From Colwellia sp. (GTDB taxonomy: Bacteria; Pseudomonadota; Gammaproteobacteria; Enterobacterales; Alteromonadaceae), in NCBI GenBank assembly GCA_013215655.1, contig JABSOX010000001.1:37322-101321 (forward strand): a DNA stretch of 64,000 bases, in the 5' to 3' direction. Numbering within the stretch: the first letter of the stretch is position 1; each line of letters opens with the position of its first letter. The position numbers were made by a program, and so were the translations under genes. The notes below the pieces were generated by a model. The model made no database searches, was not told the origin of the DNA, and saw only the letters and a program-made list of their open reading frames with translations. Shown here one piece after another: positions 28,479 to 38,030 of this stretch.

Positions 28479-29390
28479 ATGATGAAAAATGTAAGTTTAA
28501 TTTTATTTTTGCTGGCGAGCTTTAGCGTATTTTCTGAAACTCGATTTTCAGTTAAACCCGCTAAATTTACCCTTCCAATTGGTTGGTCATTTGGAGAAGT
28601 CGCCGGTATTTCTGAAAATGATATGGGTCATACTTTCATTTTTAATCGTGGTGCACACCAACTCTTAGAATTTGATAAACGCGGGCGTTTTGTCAAAGAA
28701 ATTGGTCAGGGAAATTTTACTAAGCCACATGGTTTACGCATTGACCGTCATGGCAATATTTGGACAACGGATGTCAATAACCATTTGGTTTTAAGGTTCT
28801 CCCCTGAAGGTAAAGTGACAATGGTTTTAGGGATGAAAAACAAAGTGGGCAGTGGTTGGTTTGATCGAGACTATAACCTCGTATTGTTTGATAGCCCACA
28901 AGATGTCGCTTTCGATCAATTTGATAATATTTACGTGGTTGATAAAGGCAATGCTCGTATTGTGAAATTTAGCCCTGATGGTTTGTTAATTAAAACGTGG
29001 GGAACATCGGGTGCAAATCAAGGTGAATTTAATTTTGTTCACTCCATTGTTATTGATGGTAATAACAACGTTTATGTAGCTGATCGAGAGAATAAGCGTA
29101 TTCAAGTATTTGACTTAGACGGTAACTATAAAGAGCAATGGAATGATATTGGCTACCCATACGTATTAACCCTATCAAACAATACCTTATGGATGACGGA
29201 TGCAAGAGCTGAAAAGGTTCAACAGTTTAGCCTTGATGGTGAGTTATTAACCACATACCAAGGACAAGCAGGTAGAAACCCGAATCAATTTGGTTTTGTT
29301 CACGGTATTCATATATCTAAACAAGGTATTGTCAAAGTAACACAAGTATTGAACTGGAGTGTTTTGTCTCTAATACCTGAAAATAAATAG
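28479..29390 (+). CDS. Exported NHL-repeat beta-propeller protein
   Basis: 303 residues with a signal peptide (MMKNVSLILFLLASFSVFSE). At least five NHL-type blades are visible: PHGLRIDRHGNIWTTDVNNH, PQDVAFDQFDNIYVVDKGNA, VHSIVIDGNNNVYVADRENK, LTLSNNTLWMTDARAEK and a final VHGIHISKQGIVK. Such six-bladed propellers include peptidyl-alpha-hydroxyglycine lyases, but zinc ligands cannot be confirmed by eye, so a binding or structural role is equally likely. It has an AAGG site before the start and stands alone. Confidence 0.72.
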   Translation: MMKNVSLILFLLASFSVFSETRFSVKPAKFTLPIGWSFGEVAGISENDMGHTFIFNRGAHQLLEFDKRGRFVKEIGQGNFTKPHGLRIDRHGNIWTTDVNNHLVLRFSPEGKVTMVLGMKNKVGSGWFDRDYNLVLFDSPQDVAFDQFDNIYVVDKGNARIVKFSPDGLLIKTWGTSGANQGEFNFVHSIVIDGNNNVYVADRENKRIQVFDLDGNYKEQWNDIGYPYVLTLSNNTLWMTDARAEKVQQFSLDGELLTTYQGQAGRNPNQFGFVHGIHISKQGIVKVTQVLNWSVLSLIPENK

Positions 29391-29392
29391 TT

Positions 29393-29602
29393 AATACCAT
29401 TTCGTCTAAATAGGTGGTCGATGATTGCGGAGGGAAAATTAGCAAGAGCAAGGCGCTTAATTGACTAATAGCGGGCTATTAGGATTGAAAGCACAGGTTT
29501 TTAGTTCCAGACAAAACCTAAGTACTCACATCCATGTGAGCAACGCAGCACTTGTTGATTTTAGCAAGCAAGGGTGAGTAAATATTTAGATGAATTGGTA
29601 TT
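29393..29602. repeat. MITE-like element with 20-bp inverted ends
   Basis: AATACCATTTCGTCTAAATA at the left is mirrored by TATTTAGATGAATTGGTATT at the right. The interior contains CTCACATCCATGTGAG (29525-29540), the same hairpin module as in the element at 5231-5544, followed by CAACGCAGCA. No coding frame is present. It lies between two convergent genes. Confidence 0.75.
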
Positions 29603-29605
29603 GTT

Positions 29606-31072
29606 TCAATCTCTATTAGATCTTAAATTCAATAAGGGTTTGAGCAATAATAATCCTTGCTGAATTTTTTCTTCGCTTTGTCCGGCAAAACCTAGTCTGA
29701 TATATTTATCTTGATTGTTTTTATTATCTAAATGAAAAGCATTCTCTGCCAATAAATAGAGACTCTTTTCTTTGGCTAAATTAGAAATATTCTCAGCATT
29801 CTTACCAACATCAACCCACAAAGCCATACCTCCCGCAGGTATGGTAAATTTAATATCTAAGCCTTCTTCGATAAAACTATTTAATAGTTCAACCATGCAT
29901 TGACGTCTTTTTTGGTACAGTCGTGTCGCTTTTCTTAAATGTCGTTCAAATGCGCCATCTTTCATCCAACGGGCAACAGCATCTTGTAATACTACATTCA
30001 CTTTATGATTGATGATGGTGCGATAATCTGTGATATGAGTAGCTAGGGTTTTATCTACCGCAATAATACCTAGTCGCATGCCCGGGAACATTATTTTAGA
30101 AAAGCTCGATAAGTAAATGATTAACCCTGCGGGATCATTAGCAGCCATTGGTACTAAGGGCTGGCTATCAAAATGAAATTCATGATCGTAATCATCTTCA
30201 ATAATTGGAATATTATATTGCTGTGCCAATTGATATATTTTTACACGTTTCGCCACAGGTAGAGTGGTTGTTGTTGGATATTGATGTAAAGGGGTTAAAT
30301 ATAACAATCGAATTTTATGTTGTTTAAATAGAGTCTCAATATGCTCAACATCAATGCCTTGTTCTGTTTGTCTTACATCAATTAATTCAGCCCCTGCATT
30401 TTTAAATGCTTGCCAAGCAGGTCGATAACCTAAGCTTTCTACTGCAACTTTATCGCCTGCTTTCAACAAAAGTTGCGAAAGAATGTATAAGGCTTCTTGT
30501 GTTCCATTAACAACAATTATCTCTTTATTGCTTAACGATCTTACTCTGCGTAAATAAGTACTCACTTCCTTAATAAAGGGAGGGAAACCATTGTTTTTGC
30601 CATAATTTAAATCATTTATTGCCGGACGATTTAACGCATCATTCATATATCCTCTAAATTCATTAAAAGGAAATATTTCAATATCGGGATTACCACCAGC
30701 AAAGTTATATAGGTATTGACTTGCCGGAAGTTGAACTTTTGCTGAGTTTGTTTTAACTAGTCGCCACTTATGTTGAGTTGAGTTGCTTTCGTTTTGGAAA
30801 GTTTTGGCTGATGAGCGATAAATAGGCAATGTTTGTGCGACGTTATAACCTCGCCGTTGTTGGGTTTCAACCCAGCCTTGAGCAATTAATTCATTATATG
30901 CTGCCATGATGGTATGTCGATTCACAAGCAACTGTTTAGCAAGTGCACGTGCAGAAGGAAGTTTGTCGTTTGGATGAACATTACCTTGCTTAATTGCATT
31001 ACGAATAGCCTCTGCAATTTTTAAATATAGTTTTTTCTGAGAAGACTCAAGAGTCAGAGTAAGTGTTTTCAT
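29606..31072 (-). CDS. MocR/PdxR-type regulator (GntR HTH fused to aminotransferase)
   Basis: 488 residues. A GntR winged helix (about 10-78: LYLKIAEAIRNAIKQGNVHP, LPSARALAKQLLVNRHTIMA) joins a fold-type I aminotransferase-like domain (about 120-480). The pyridoxal-phosphate site is visible as IEDDYDHEFHF and SSFSKIMFPGMRLG, where the Lys of SFSK forms the Schiff base. MocR proteins use PLP to control vitamin B6, amino-acid or transport genes. It diverges from a GNAT/PaiB pair, so these are its probable targets. The intergenic DNA has an imperfect palindrome around 31082-31099 that may be its site. Confidence 0.9.
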   Translation of the reverse strand: MKTLTLTLESSQKKLYLKIAEAIRNAIKQGNVHPNDKLPSARALAKQLLVNRHTIMAAYNELIAQGWVETQQRRGYNVAQTLPIYRSSAKTFQNESNSTQHKWRLVKTNSAKVQLPASQYLYNFAGGNPDIEIFPFNEFRGYMNDALNRPAINDLNYGKNNGFPPFIKEVSTYLRRVRSLSNKEIIVVNGTQEALYILSQLLLKAGDKVAVESLGYRPAWQAFKNAGAELIDVRQTEQGIDVEHIETLFKQHKIRLLYLTPLHQYPTTTTLPVAKRVKIYQLAQQYNIPIIEDDYDHEFHFDSQPLVPMAANDPAGLIIYLSSFSKIMFPGMRLGIIAVDKTLATHITDYRTIINHKVNVVLQDAVARWMKDGAFERHLRKATRLYQKRRQCMVELLNSFIEEGLDIKFTIPAGGMALWVDVGKNAENISNLAKEKSLYLLAENAFHLDNKNNQDKYIRLGFAGQSEEKIQQGLLLLKPLLNLRSNRD

Positions 31073-31170
31073 TGGTCTAGTTAAAATATTTAAACTGGTT
31101 GTTAAGTTTATACCATAAATATAGATAATAGGTGTATATCCTAGAGCCTTATAAATACGGAGAAGAAAAT

Positions 31171-31755
31171 ATGTTTCAACCTAAACCTATTACCCTTAGT
31201 ACCAATAAAGTGACTTTACGTCCTTTAAGTGAAGAGCACTTACATGATTTTTATCAAGCAGGATCTTTTCCTGAAATATGGCGATGGTCTTTACCTGACA
31301 AATGCACATCCCTTGCAACAACAAAGGAATGGTTGCAATATTCGCAAGAAATGACTGATAAAGGTGAACACGTTCCTTTTGGAATTTTTGATAATGAAAC
31401 TCAAGAATTTGTTGGTAGTACCCGTTTTTGTACGATAAAACCAGACGATAGAAACGTGGAAATTGGTTTCACTTTTATCACGCCAAAATACCAACGAAGT
31501 CACATTAATACTCATGCTAAATACTGCTTGTTAAAACATGCATTTGAAGATTTAAATGCTATTCGTGTCGAATTTAAAACCCATGAACAAAATAAAAAAT
31601 CGCGTAATGCCATTGCACGGTTAGGCGCTAAGTTTGAAGGGATATTACGCAACCAACGTATTTTATCAGACGGGACTTTTCGTAATACCGCTATTTTTTC
31701 GGTATTAGAAGATGAATGGCCAGTAGTAAAAAAAGAACTGGAAGAAAAGTTGTAA
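31171..31755 (+). CDS. GNAT acetyltransferase (RimJ/RimL type)
   Basis: The ATG at 31171 is favoured because GGAGAAG lies at 31160-31166; it gives 194 residues starting MFQPKPITLSTNKVTLRPLS. GNAT features are ITLSTNKVTLRPLSEEHL, EFVGSTRFCTIKPDDRNVEI, the acetyl-CoA-binding ITPKYQRSHINTHAKYCLLK and EFKTHEQNKKSRNAIARLGA. The substrate is unknown. It is followed 35 bp later by a PaiB gene. In Bacillus the paiAB pair also joins an acetyltransferase with PaiB, although this GNAT belongs to the RimJ-like branch rather than PaiA. Confidence 0.82.
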   Translation: MFQPKPITLSTNKVTLRPLSEEHLHDFYQAGSFPEIWRWSLPDKCTSLATTKEWLQYSQEMTDKGEHVPFGIFDNETQEFVGSTRFCTIKPDDRNVEIGFTFITPKYQRSHINTHAKYCLLKHAFEDLNAIRVEFKTHEQNKKSRNAIARLGAKFEGILRNQRILSDGTFRNTAIFSVLEDEWPVVKKELEEKL

Positions 31756-31790
31756 TGAACTTTCTTTTAAAAGAAAGTTAAGGGGGAATT

Positions 31791-32432
31791 ATGTATATAC
31801 CAAGAAAATATCAACAAGATGACGTTAATAAGTACAAAGAACTTATAACGCAATATCCTTTTGCTACCTTGATCACTTATACCGAATCAGGAATCGAAGC
31901 CAATCATATTCCGCTGATTTTAAATCATGTTAATGGCAAAGATGTCTTACAAGGGCATATCGCTAAAGCTAATCCGTTGTGGAAAAATGTAAGCGATAAA
32001 TCAAAAGTTTTGATCGTATTTAATGGCCCTAATTGTTATATCTCACCAAACTACTACCCAACTAAAAAAGAAAACGGTAAGGCAGTACCCACATGGAATT
32101 ACGTAACGGTGCATGTTCAAGGAGCTATTTCATTTATCACAGACGATAAATGGAATTTAGATATGGTCAATAACCTCACTAATCACCATGAAGCCCAACA
32201 GCCTCAACCTTGGTCAATATCCGATGCACCACAAGAATATATTCAAAGAATGTTACCTGCTATTGTTGGTTTTGAAATAGAAATATTGTCGATGATGGGT
32301 AAGTGGAAAGTTAGTCAAAATCAACCAGATAAAAATAAGCAGGGCGTTTACGCTGAGCTGTCACAACTAGCTCAAGAAAGTGAAAATAGTGTGCTGCAAA
32401 TGGCAGAGTTAGTTAAGAGTTATATAGAGTAG
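31791..32432 (+). CDS. FMN-binding negative regulator, PaiB family
   Basis: 213 residues with PaiB features: MYIPRKYQQDDVNKYKELI, PFATLITYTESGIEANHIPL, the HIAKANPLWKNV segment, YISPNYYPTKKENGKAVPTW and NYVTVHVQGAI. PaiB proteins have an FMN-binding split-barrel fold and were first described as repressors in Bacillus, where DNA binding is not well explained by the fold. GGGGG and AAG runs before the ATG serve as ribosome-binding site. It probably forms an operon with the GNAT gene, controlled by the divergent MocR protein. Confidence 0.86.
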   Translation: MYIPRKYQQDDVNKYKELITQYPFATLITYTESGIEANHIPLILNHVNGKDVLQGHIAKANPLWKNVSDKSKVLIVFNGPNCYISPNYYPTKKENGKAVPTWNYVTVHVQGAISFITDDKWNLDMVNNLTNHHEAQQPQPWSISDAPQEYIQRMLPAIVGFEIEILSMMGKWKVSQNQPDKNKQGVYAELSQLAQESENSVLQMAELVKSYIE

Positions 32433-32568
32433 TTTTTCGGGGGAATCGTACATTGTAGGATTTTTAAACCTTGTATTGACCGATGTACACACTCTTAAAT
32501 TAAGACCTATTTAAAACTGATTTAGGAGCGTAGGTAATTACTTTCTCGATAAAGTGGACAATCAGCAA

Positions 32569-33189
32569 TCAATAATCAAAAAACTTACGATGTTCTCTAC
32601 CTGCAATATTGGCGTTAATCTTATTTGGATGTTTGATTTCTTTCCAGTTATCTACTCGTGCGCCGATATTTAAGTGAGGAAATTGCTCGTCACCTGAATA
32701 TTGTAAACCTAGGAAACTCAATAACTGAGGCAAACTATCTGCCTGACTAATATCAATAGTCAGTAGGTCATCTCGACCATGGAAATAATCAATTACCGCC
32801 TGACTGTGGCGTTGATAACAAGCTGTGAGGTGAGCTTCATCGAGAGGATTGTCTATATTGTTCAAGTTAAAAGTCTGCTCAAAACTGCGCTTTAATATCG
32901 GGTTTACGTAAGCTTCGCCAGTTAGGCTGGGTAGCATCTTATTTAATAACCGCTGTATTGATGGCAGCCACCGATCAAGTGGTCGCTGTAAATAAACGAA
33001 TTTTGATTTTGGAAATAATGCATCAAGCTGTTGATAATCGCTAAAACATGGACAGTCAGAGAGTACATCAGCTAACTCAAAGGCGCGTTTGGTATAGGCG
33101 GTATGTGCTACCGTAAAGTTATCGAGTAGAGCAGCGCTGATACTTGTAGTTCCTGTTCGTGGTAAACCTATGATAAAGAGTTTGTTCAT
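32569..33189 (-). CDS. Sulfotransferase family protein
   Basis: 206 residues. The PAPS 5'-phosphosulfate loop is at the N-terminus (FIIGLPRTGTTSISAALLD) and the 3'-phosphate-binding region follows at KFVYLQRPLDRWLPSIQRLL. The length is short for the family (usually 230-300), but both cofactor elements are present. It should transfer sulfate from PAPS to an unknown acceptor in the cytoplasm. It stands alone on the minus strand beside a PaiB remnant. Confidence 0.75.
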   Translation of the reverse strand: MNKLFIIGLPRTGTTSISAALLDNFTVAHTAYTKRAFELADVLSDCPCFSDYQQLDALFPKSKFVYLQRPLDRWLPSIQRLLNKMLPSLTGEAYVNPILKRSFEQTFNLNNIDNPLDEAHLTACYQRHSQAVIDYFHGRDDLLTIDISQADSLPQLLSFLGLQYSGDEQFPHLNIGARVDNWKEIKHPNKINANIAGREHRKFFDY

Positions 33190-33319
33190 GTAGTCTCATA
33201 TGAGGAGAGGTAATAAATGATTGCATATTAATGCATAAACATATCATATCAAAAAATGTCGCTAGTAGAGCGATGACTTTTTGTTAGCGAAGATGATTTT
33301 GATAAGGTTTTTATAATGG

Positions 33320-33391
33320 GCCCTGAAACCCCAGAAGAATAAAAGTAACGCACAACAAATAGCAGAATTGGTTAAGGACTATATGGAATAA
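33320..33391 (+). pseudogene. Remnant of the 3' end of a second paiB-like gene
   Basis: A short plus-strand frame reads NAQQIAELVKDYME and stops at 33389-33391. It matches the end of the intact PaiB 950 bp upstream (NSVLQMAELVKSYIE), and the preceding LKPQKNK recalls its QPDKNK. No further upstream PaiB sequence is visible. It looks like the surviving tail of a deleted duplicate. The rest of 33190-33493 shows no gene. Confidence 0.5.
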
Positions 33392-33493
33392 CTTAAATGA
33401 AAGACAATAGTGAATTAACAGAAATGACGTATTTTCTATTTCTAAATTTTTAGCCAATCTTATTTTTAAACTGACTTTCTGGCTTAGCTTTCA

Positions 33494-35503
33494 TTAGAAA
33501 TTAGAGCTGAGTGTCAATAACAAGGATCTACCACGAGGACGATACTGATTTCTTGTCCATTGCACAGCTACATGACGCCGATTATCGAAAATGTTTTGTG
33601 CTGCCAAACTCAGAATTAAACCATCGGTTAAGAAGTCTTTATAAATGGTTGTTACATCCAAATAATAACGATTATTTATTTGTTCAAAAGTATTAGTAAT
33701 TCTAGAATAACTTGTTTGATCAGTGAAATATCGCAGCTGCCCGCTAATTTCAAGGTGATTATTTAACGCGTATTCAAAACCTGAATTAAGTGTAAAGGAA
33801 GGAGAGCCAAATATTTTCTTATCTTCGTTAATACCAATAGGGTTTGCTTGCGAAATTGATAAATCTAGTTCTGAATCAACGAAGGAGGTATTTGCCCAGA
33901 TCTTAAATTGTTCAGAAACACTATGCTGTAATTCAAGCTCGATGCCATAACCACCAAAATCTCCAACATTTGTATAAGGTGAATTCCAAGAAATAAAATC
34001 GGTAAGCTGCTGATAATAGACATTCGATGAAAAGCGTGTGGTATGCCAATACAGTATATTGGCCCATTCAAAAGTTGTTAATATTTCTGGTTTACTTGCG
34101 TTTAAAGATGTATTGGCAAAAACAGGTGCATCTGGTTTATCTGCCCCCCAAGCTATATTGAGTGCCGCGATCGGCGATGGATAACGAACGGCTCGGTTTG
34201 TAATGAATTTGGTGATCCAAGAGTCAGTCATTTGAAATACTCCAACAAGTCGGCCCCCCCAGTTCAACTCGGAATCATTTAACAGGCTATTGTAATCAAC
34301 TCGGAGTCCAGTTTCCAACTTAAAACCGCTATTAACTTGCCAGGTATCATGGGCATAAAGTCCAATGGCGTAGGTGTTTTCGCTATTATCAACTAAAGTT
34401 GTTTGGACACTATTAAGTACTGCAAAAGTATCTAGATTATCTTCATAAGACCACTGAAGGCCAAATTGTCTAGTATGGTTTTCAATACTGTGATCTTCAA
34501 ACCCAAATTCCCCCGAATAGTCTCGCTGTTTATATTGAATTTCTAAACCACGGGCCGCAGGTCCATCATCATTAAAGCGTTGTACGCTTTTGTGACCGAC
34601 ATCAAATAACGTATTAAGTATCAGACCATCATTAATAGCGAATGTATGTTTAAGGTTAAGTAAAAACATGTGATCTTGGTAAGTTGCATCATTTCCACCT
34701 TGGTTAAGGTTAAGATCCGGAGCATCTCTTTTATAGATGATTGCCTGTCCCCAAAAATTACCTTTTTGTGCTTCAAGTGTTGCGAATATACTTGGGTCTA
34801 TTTGCCCAGTCCAGGTTGTGTTGGCTAAAGCACTACGGTAGTTTTCATCCCAGGCATCAAATCCTTCTTTACGCTCTAAAGTTAAAGAGGCCGTAATAAA
34901 ATCCTCCTCCCAACGCTTACCAATTATTACCGTAGCCGAGTAGTTTGTATCATTACCTGAACCAAGATGTACTTCTGTACCCTCTATTTTTTTAGTGATG
35001 ATATTAACTGTTGCCGCAAGTGTATTTGCTCGTTGAAAAAAAGATGAAGGCCCAACGACGACCTCAACACGCTCAAGGTTTTTGAGGTTAATAGGGCCAT
35101 TCAAAAATTCAGTTTCTTGTAAGTTATTGCTTTCATGTCCATTGATCAATAATGTTATTTTTTCATTGTCGTTGGCATTTAGCCCACGCACACCAGCTAC
35201 AAGACCATTGGTTTTATAAAAAACAGTGAAACCAGGAACAGTTCGCAATATATCTTCGAGGCTTGTGTAACCTCTTGATTGAATCATTTCTTTAGTGAAA
35301 ACGTAGATACTTCCTGATGCGAGATCTCGCTGTTCAGAAGTGCGTGATAAAGTCGTAACATTTATTTTCATAAGCTCTTCCATGGAAAGAGCGAAGATAT
35401 CTTCAATACTGATACCTTGAGCAACAGAGGATGGACATATTAATAGTGCGCTCATCATAACTGTGCTTAATAGTAATTTTTTATTGTTTTTAGAGATTTT
35501 CAC
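33494..35503 (-). CDS. TonB-dependent outer-membrane receptor
   Basis: 669 residues with a signal peptide (to about CPSSVAQG). A plug domain (about 50-165) contains SGSIYVFTKEMIQSRGYTSL, EDILRTVPGF and GVRGLNANDNEKITLLINGH. The C-terminal beta barrel ends in LLLTLSSNF with the terminal Phe. The front segment SIEDIFALSMEELMKINVTT is typical of a TonB receptor group with an extended N-terminus. It takes up an unknown ligand using TonB energy. It is not flanked by transport genes. A weak Fur-like sequence lies 120 bp upstream (see rejected items). Confidence 0.88.
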   Translation of the reverse strand: MKISKNNKKLLLSTVMMSALLICPSSVAQGISIEDIFALSMEELMKINVTTLSRTSEQRDLASGSIYVFTKEMIQSRGYTSLEDILRTVPGFTVFYKTNGLVAGVRGLNANDNEKITLLINGHESNNLQETEFLNGPINLKNLERVEVVVGPSSFFQRANTLAATVNIITKKIEGTEVHLGSGNDTNYSATVIIGKRWEEDFITASLTLERKEGFDAWDENYRSALANTTWTGQIDPSIFATLEAQKGNFWGQAIIYKRDAPDLNLNQGGNDATYQDHMFLLNLKHTFAINDGLILNTLFDVGHKSVQRFNDDGPAARGLEIQYKQRDYSGEFGFEDHSIENHTRQFGLQWSYEDNLDTFAVLNSVQTTLVDNSENTYAIGLYAHDTWQVNSGFKLETGLRVDYNSLLNDSELNWGGRLVGVFQMTDSWITKFITNRAVRYPSPIAALNIAWGADKPDAPVFANTSLNASKPEILTTFEWANILYWHTTRFSSNVYYQQLTDFISWNSPYTNVGDFGGYGIELELQHSVSEQFKIWANTSFVDSELDLSISQANPIGINEDKKIFGSPSFTLNSGFEYALNNHLEISGQLRYFTDQTSYSRITNTFEQINNRYYLDVTTIYKDFLTDGLILSLAAQNIFDNRRHVAVQWTRNQYRPRGRSLLLTLSSNF

Positions 35504-35900
35504 TATTCATCAACTTCTTGTAGACATATATTTATTTTTTTTGTGATCTATCAAAAATGAGGATTTAAACCAACGGTATCAAGATCTTGTTATTTCTGAT
35601 ATATAGCTTTAGTGAAAGTTTAGTTGATAATGATGATAAGTCAAGATGTTGAAATATAATGTTTTTCCTTCGTTTTTATATATCTATTTATTGACCCGTT
35701 ATATTGGTGGATTAAATTAACAGAAAGATCGATTGACCCTCATCATCACTATAGATAATACAACTAGTAAAGCGGCTTTATTCTTTTTACATTTGGTTTA
35801 ATAGCAAGGCTATTAATAAATTGGCGACTAAATGGACATATTCACTGCTCAGAACCCAATAAAAATTTGTAGGGAAAAGTAAAATAATCGCAAGAAAAAC

Positions 35901-35914
35901 TTGATCTAAATCAA
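35901..35914 (+). promoter_or_regulatory. FNR/Crp-type box upstream of gbsR-like and cioAB
   Basis: TTGATCTAAATCAA is a perfect match to the FNR consensus TTGAT-N4-ATCAA. It lies 52 bp before the regulator gene and about 740 bp before cioA. It predicts oxygen-dependent control of this oxidase locus by an FNR/EtrA protein. The remaining 35504-35965 sequence shows no gene. Confidence 0.7.
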
Positions 35915-35965
35915 TAATGGTTTTAAACTTTCAGAAATTACTGAAACTTCAGAACTTGAATTCTA

Positions 35966-36511
35966 ATGATGATGACACCTAAAATTGAATCTTTTGTAAT
36001 GCACTGTGGTGAAATGGGCAGCAAATGGGGTTTTAACCGTACAGTTGGCCAAATGTATGGTTTGTTAATAATTAACGAACAAGCGCTCAGCGCTATCGAA
36101 ATATCGGAAACACTTAATATCTCTCGTGGTAATGTCAGTATGGGCATAAAAGAACTGCAATCATGGCGTTTAGTACAGGTACAACACAAGCCGAAGGATA
36201 GAAAAGAATATTATTTACCAGCCGGGTCTATTTGGGAAATGGCGATACGTGTATTTGAAGAGCGCCAAAAACGTGAAGTCGACCCTACCTTGTCATTATT
36301 AAGAGACAATTTGCTTAATGAACCCGCCAATGAGCAAGAGCAATTCGCTCAAGGAAAAATGCGCGAAATCCATGATTTGTTAGAAACTATCACCCATTGG
36401 GCAGGAGAGTTACAAACCATGAACCCAGACAAACTAAACACCTTGATGAAACTTGGTGCTGGCGTTAGTAAGATTATCGATATGAAAGATCGGTTTCTTA
36501 AAAGTGGCTAA
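35966..36511 (+). CDS. GbsR/MarR family transcriptional regulator
   Basis: 181 residues. A winged helix (about 25-85) contains ALSAIEISETLNISRGNVSM and KELQSWRLVQVQHKPKDRKE, with the GbsR-type opening FVMHCGEMGSKWGFNRTVGQ. A long helical C-terminus probably dimerises. GbsR-like proteins are repressors of varied pathways. Three consecutive ATGs mark the start, without a strong ribosome-binding site. The cytochrome bd-type oxidase genes follow after 140 bp and are the probable target. Confidence 0.82.
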   Translation: MMMTPKIESFVMHCGEMGSKWGFNRTVGQMYGLLIINEQALSAIEISETLNISRGNVSMGIKELQSWRLVQVQHKPKDRKEYYLPAGSIWEMAIRVFEERQKREVDPTLSLLRDNLLNEPANEQEQFAQGKMREIHDLLETITHWAGELQTMNPDKLNTLMKLGAGVSKIIDMKDRFLKSG

Positions 36512-36652
36512 TAAAGCCACTTAGTAAAAAATAATTAGAGCCCAACTCTTCTTACTTAACACTGCTCTAATTTTCAATTCTGTAATCATCCTTTAAATCA
36601 GTCAATTTAGTCTGTTTGTGCCTCCCTGTGCCCAAATAACTAAGGAGCTATT

Positions 36653-38020
36653 ATGTTAGAAACGTTAATGCTTTCACGTATTCAATTTGCCGCGAATATT
36701 AGTTTTCACATTCTTTTTCCGACCATCACGATTGCGCTGAGTTGGTTTCTATTTTATTTCAAATTTCGCTTTGACCAAACGGCTGAGCCTGTGTGGATGC
36801 GTGCTTATCGCTTTTGGGTGAAAATATTTGCGCTTACTTTTGCCATAGGTGTAGTCACGGGTATTACCATGTCATTTCAGTTTGGCACCAACTGGCCAAA
36901 ATTTATGGAGACTGTCGGCAATATTGCCGGGCCGTTGCTCGGATATGAAGTACTGACCGCCTTTTTCTTAGAAGCGGGCTTCCTTGGTATTATGTTATTT
37001 GGTATTAATCGTGTTTCTGCGCGTGTTCACACTTTAGCAACTTTTATTGTTGCCATAGGCACCACGCTATCGGCTTTTTGGATATTGGCTCTCAATTCAT
37101 GGATGCATACTCCGCAGGGTTATGAAATGCGCGATGGAGTGGCTTTTCCTGTGGATTGGCTAGCGATCATTTTTAATCCCTCATTTCCTTATCGGTTAAT
37201 GCACATGGTAGTTGCCTCGGGATTAACGGCTGCTTTTTTAATTGCCGGTATCAGTGCGTATCGTTTGTTAAAAGGTGATGATAAACAAGCACCTAAATTA
37301 ACCTTGAAAATTGCGTTAACAGTAGCCGCTTTTTTAACACCCGTGCAAATTTTAATTGGCGATTTTCATGCATTAAATACTTTGGAACATCAACCACAAA
37401 AAATCGCCGCAATGGAAGGTATTTGGCATACCGAAAAAAGAGCACCCTTGTTATTATTTGCTATTCCCGATGAAGAAAGTAGGAGCAACCATTTCGAATT
37501 GGGAATTCCCGCAATGGCAAGCTTCATTTTAACTCACGACTTTAATGGAGAAATTAAAGGTTTAAACGAATTTAAAGGTAACCACCCACCAGTTGCGCCG
37601 GTATTCTATGCGTTTCGAGTGATGGTAGGTACAGGCATGTTAATGCTGTTTTTCTCTTGGACGGCACGACTGCAATTATGGCGAAAGCAAGCGTTATCAC
37701 CATGGTTACTTAAGGGCTTAGTTGCGATGAGTTTTTCTGGATGGTTAGCAACACTAGCGGGTTGGTATGTCACTGAAATTGGTCGCCAGCCATGGTTGGT
37801 AACGGGCATATTAACCATTAAAGATGCAGTAACTGATATTGCACCAGAGAATGTTGGCTTTACTTTAGTACTGTATTTGATTTTATATGTAGTACTTATG
37901 ACCGCCTATTTACACACCCTCTTTACCATGGCAGGTCGCGCTATTGAAATTGAAGAAATTAGCGATGATGAAAAAATTAGGCCGTTAGCAAATATCACCT
38001 CACCACTAACAAGAAGCTAG
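36653..38020 (+). CDS. cioA: Cyanide-insensitive (bd-type) quinol oxidase subunit I
   Basis: 455 residues, shorter than E. coli CydA because of a short Q loop, the mark of CIO-type enzymes. Key residues are visible: haem b595 ligand His19 (ANISFHILFP), haem b558 ligand His184 (YRLMHMVVASG) and the axial Met in FRVMVGTG. The quinol-site segment is GDFHALNTLEHQPQKIAAME, and GRQPW lies near the C-terminus. It oxidises quinol and reduces oxygen to water in the inner membrane without proton pumping. AAGGAG precedes the ATG. It forms an operon with cioB ten bases later. Confidence 0.93.
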   Translation: MLETLMLSRIQFAANISFHILFPTITIALSWFLFYFKFRFDQTAEPVWMRAYRFWVKIFALTFAIGVVTGITMSFQFGTNWPKFMETVGNIAGPLLGYEVLTAFFLEAGFLGIMLFGINRVSARVHTLATFIVAIGTTLSAFWILALNSWMHTPQGYEMRDGVAFPVDWLAIIFNPSFPYRLMHMVVASGLTAAFLIAGISAYRLLKGDDKQAPKLTLKIALTVAAFLTPVQILIGDFHALNTLEHQPQKIAAMEGIWHTEKRAPLLLFAIPDEESRSNHFELGIPAMASFILTHDFNGEIKGLNEFKGNHPPVAPVFYAFRVMVGTGMLMLFFSWTARLQLWRKQALSPWLLKGLVAMSFSGWLATLAGWYVTEIGRQPWLVTGILTIKDAVTDIAPENVGFTLVLYLILYVVLMTAYLHTLFTMAGRAIEIEEISDDEKIRPLANITSPLTRS

Positions 38021-38030
38021 GAGAAAACTT

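Noticed and set aside
31082..31115. MocR operator with GabR-like ATACCA direct repeats
   Set aside because: Only one ATACCA copy is present; the palindrome AGTTAAAATATTTAAACT is AT-rich and could be chance.
35626..35644. Fur-like sequence GATAATGATGATAAG upstream of the TonB receptor at 33494-35503
   Set aside because: Only about 13 of 19 positions fit the Fur consensus and the second half is lost; too weak to call, unlike the box at 42872.
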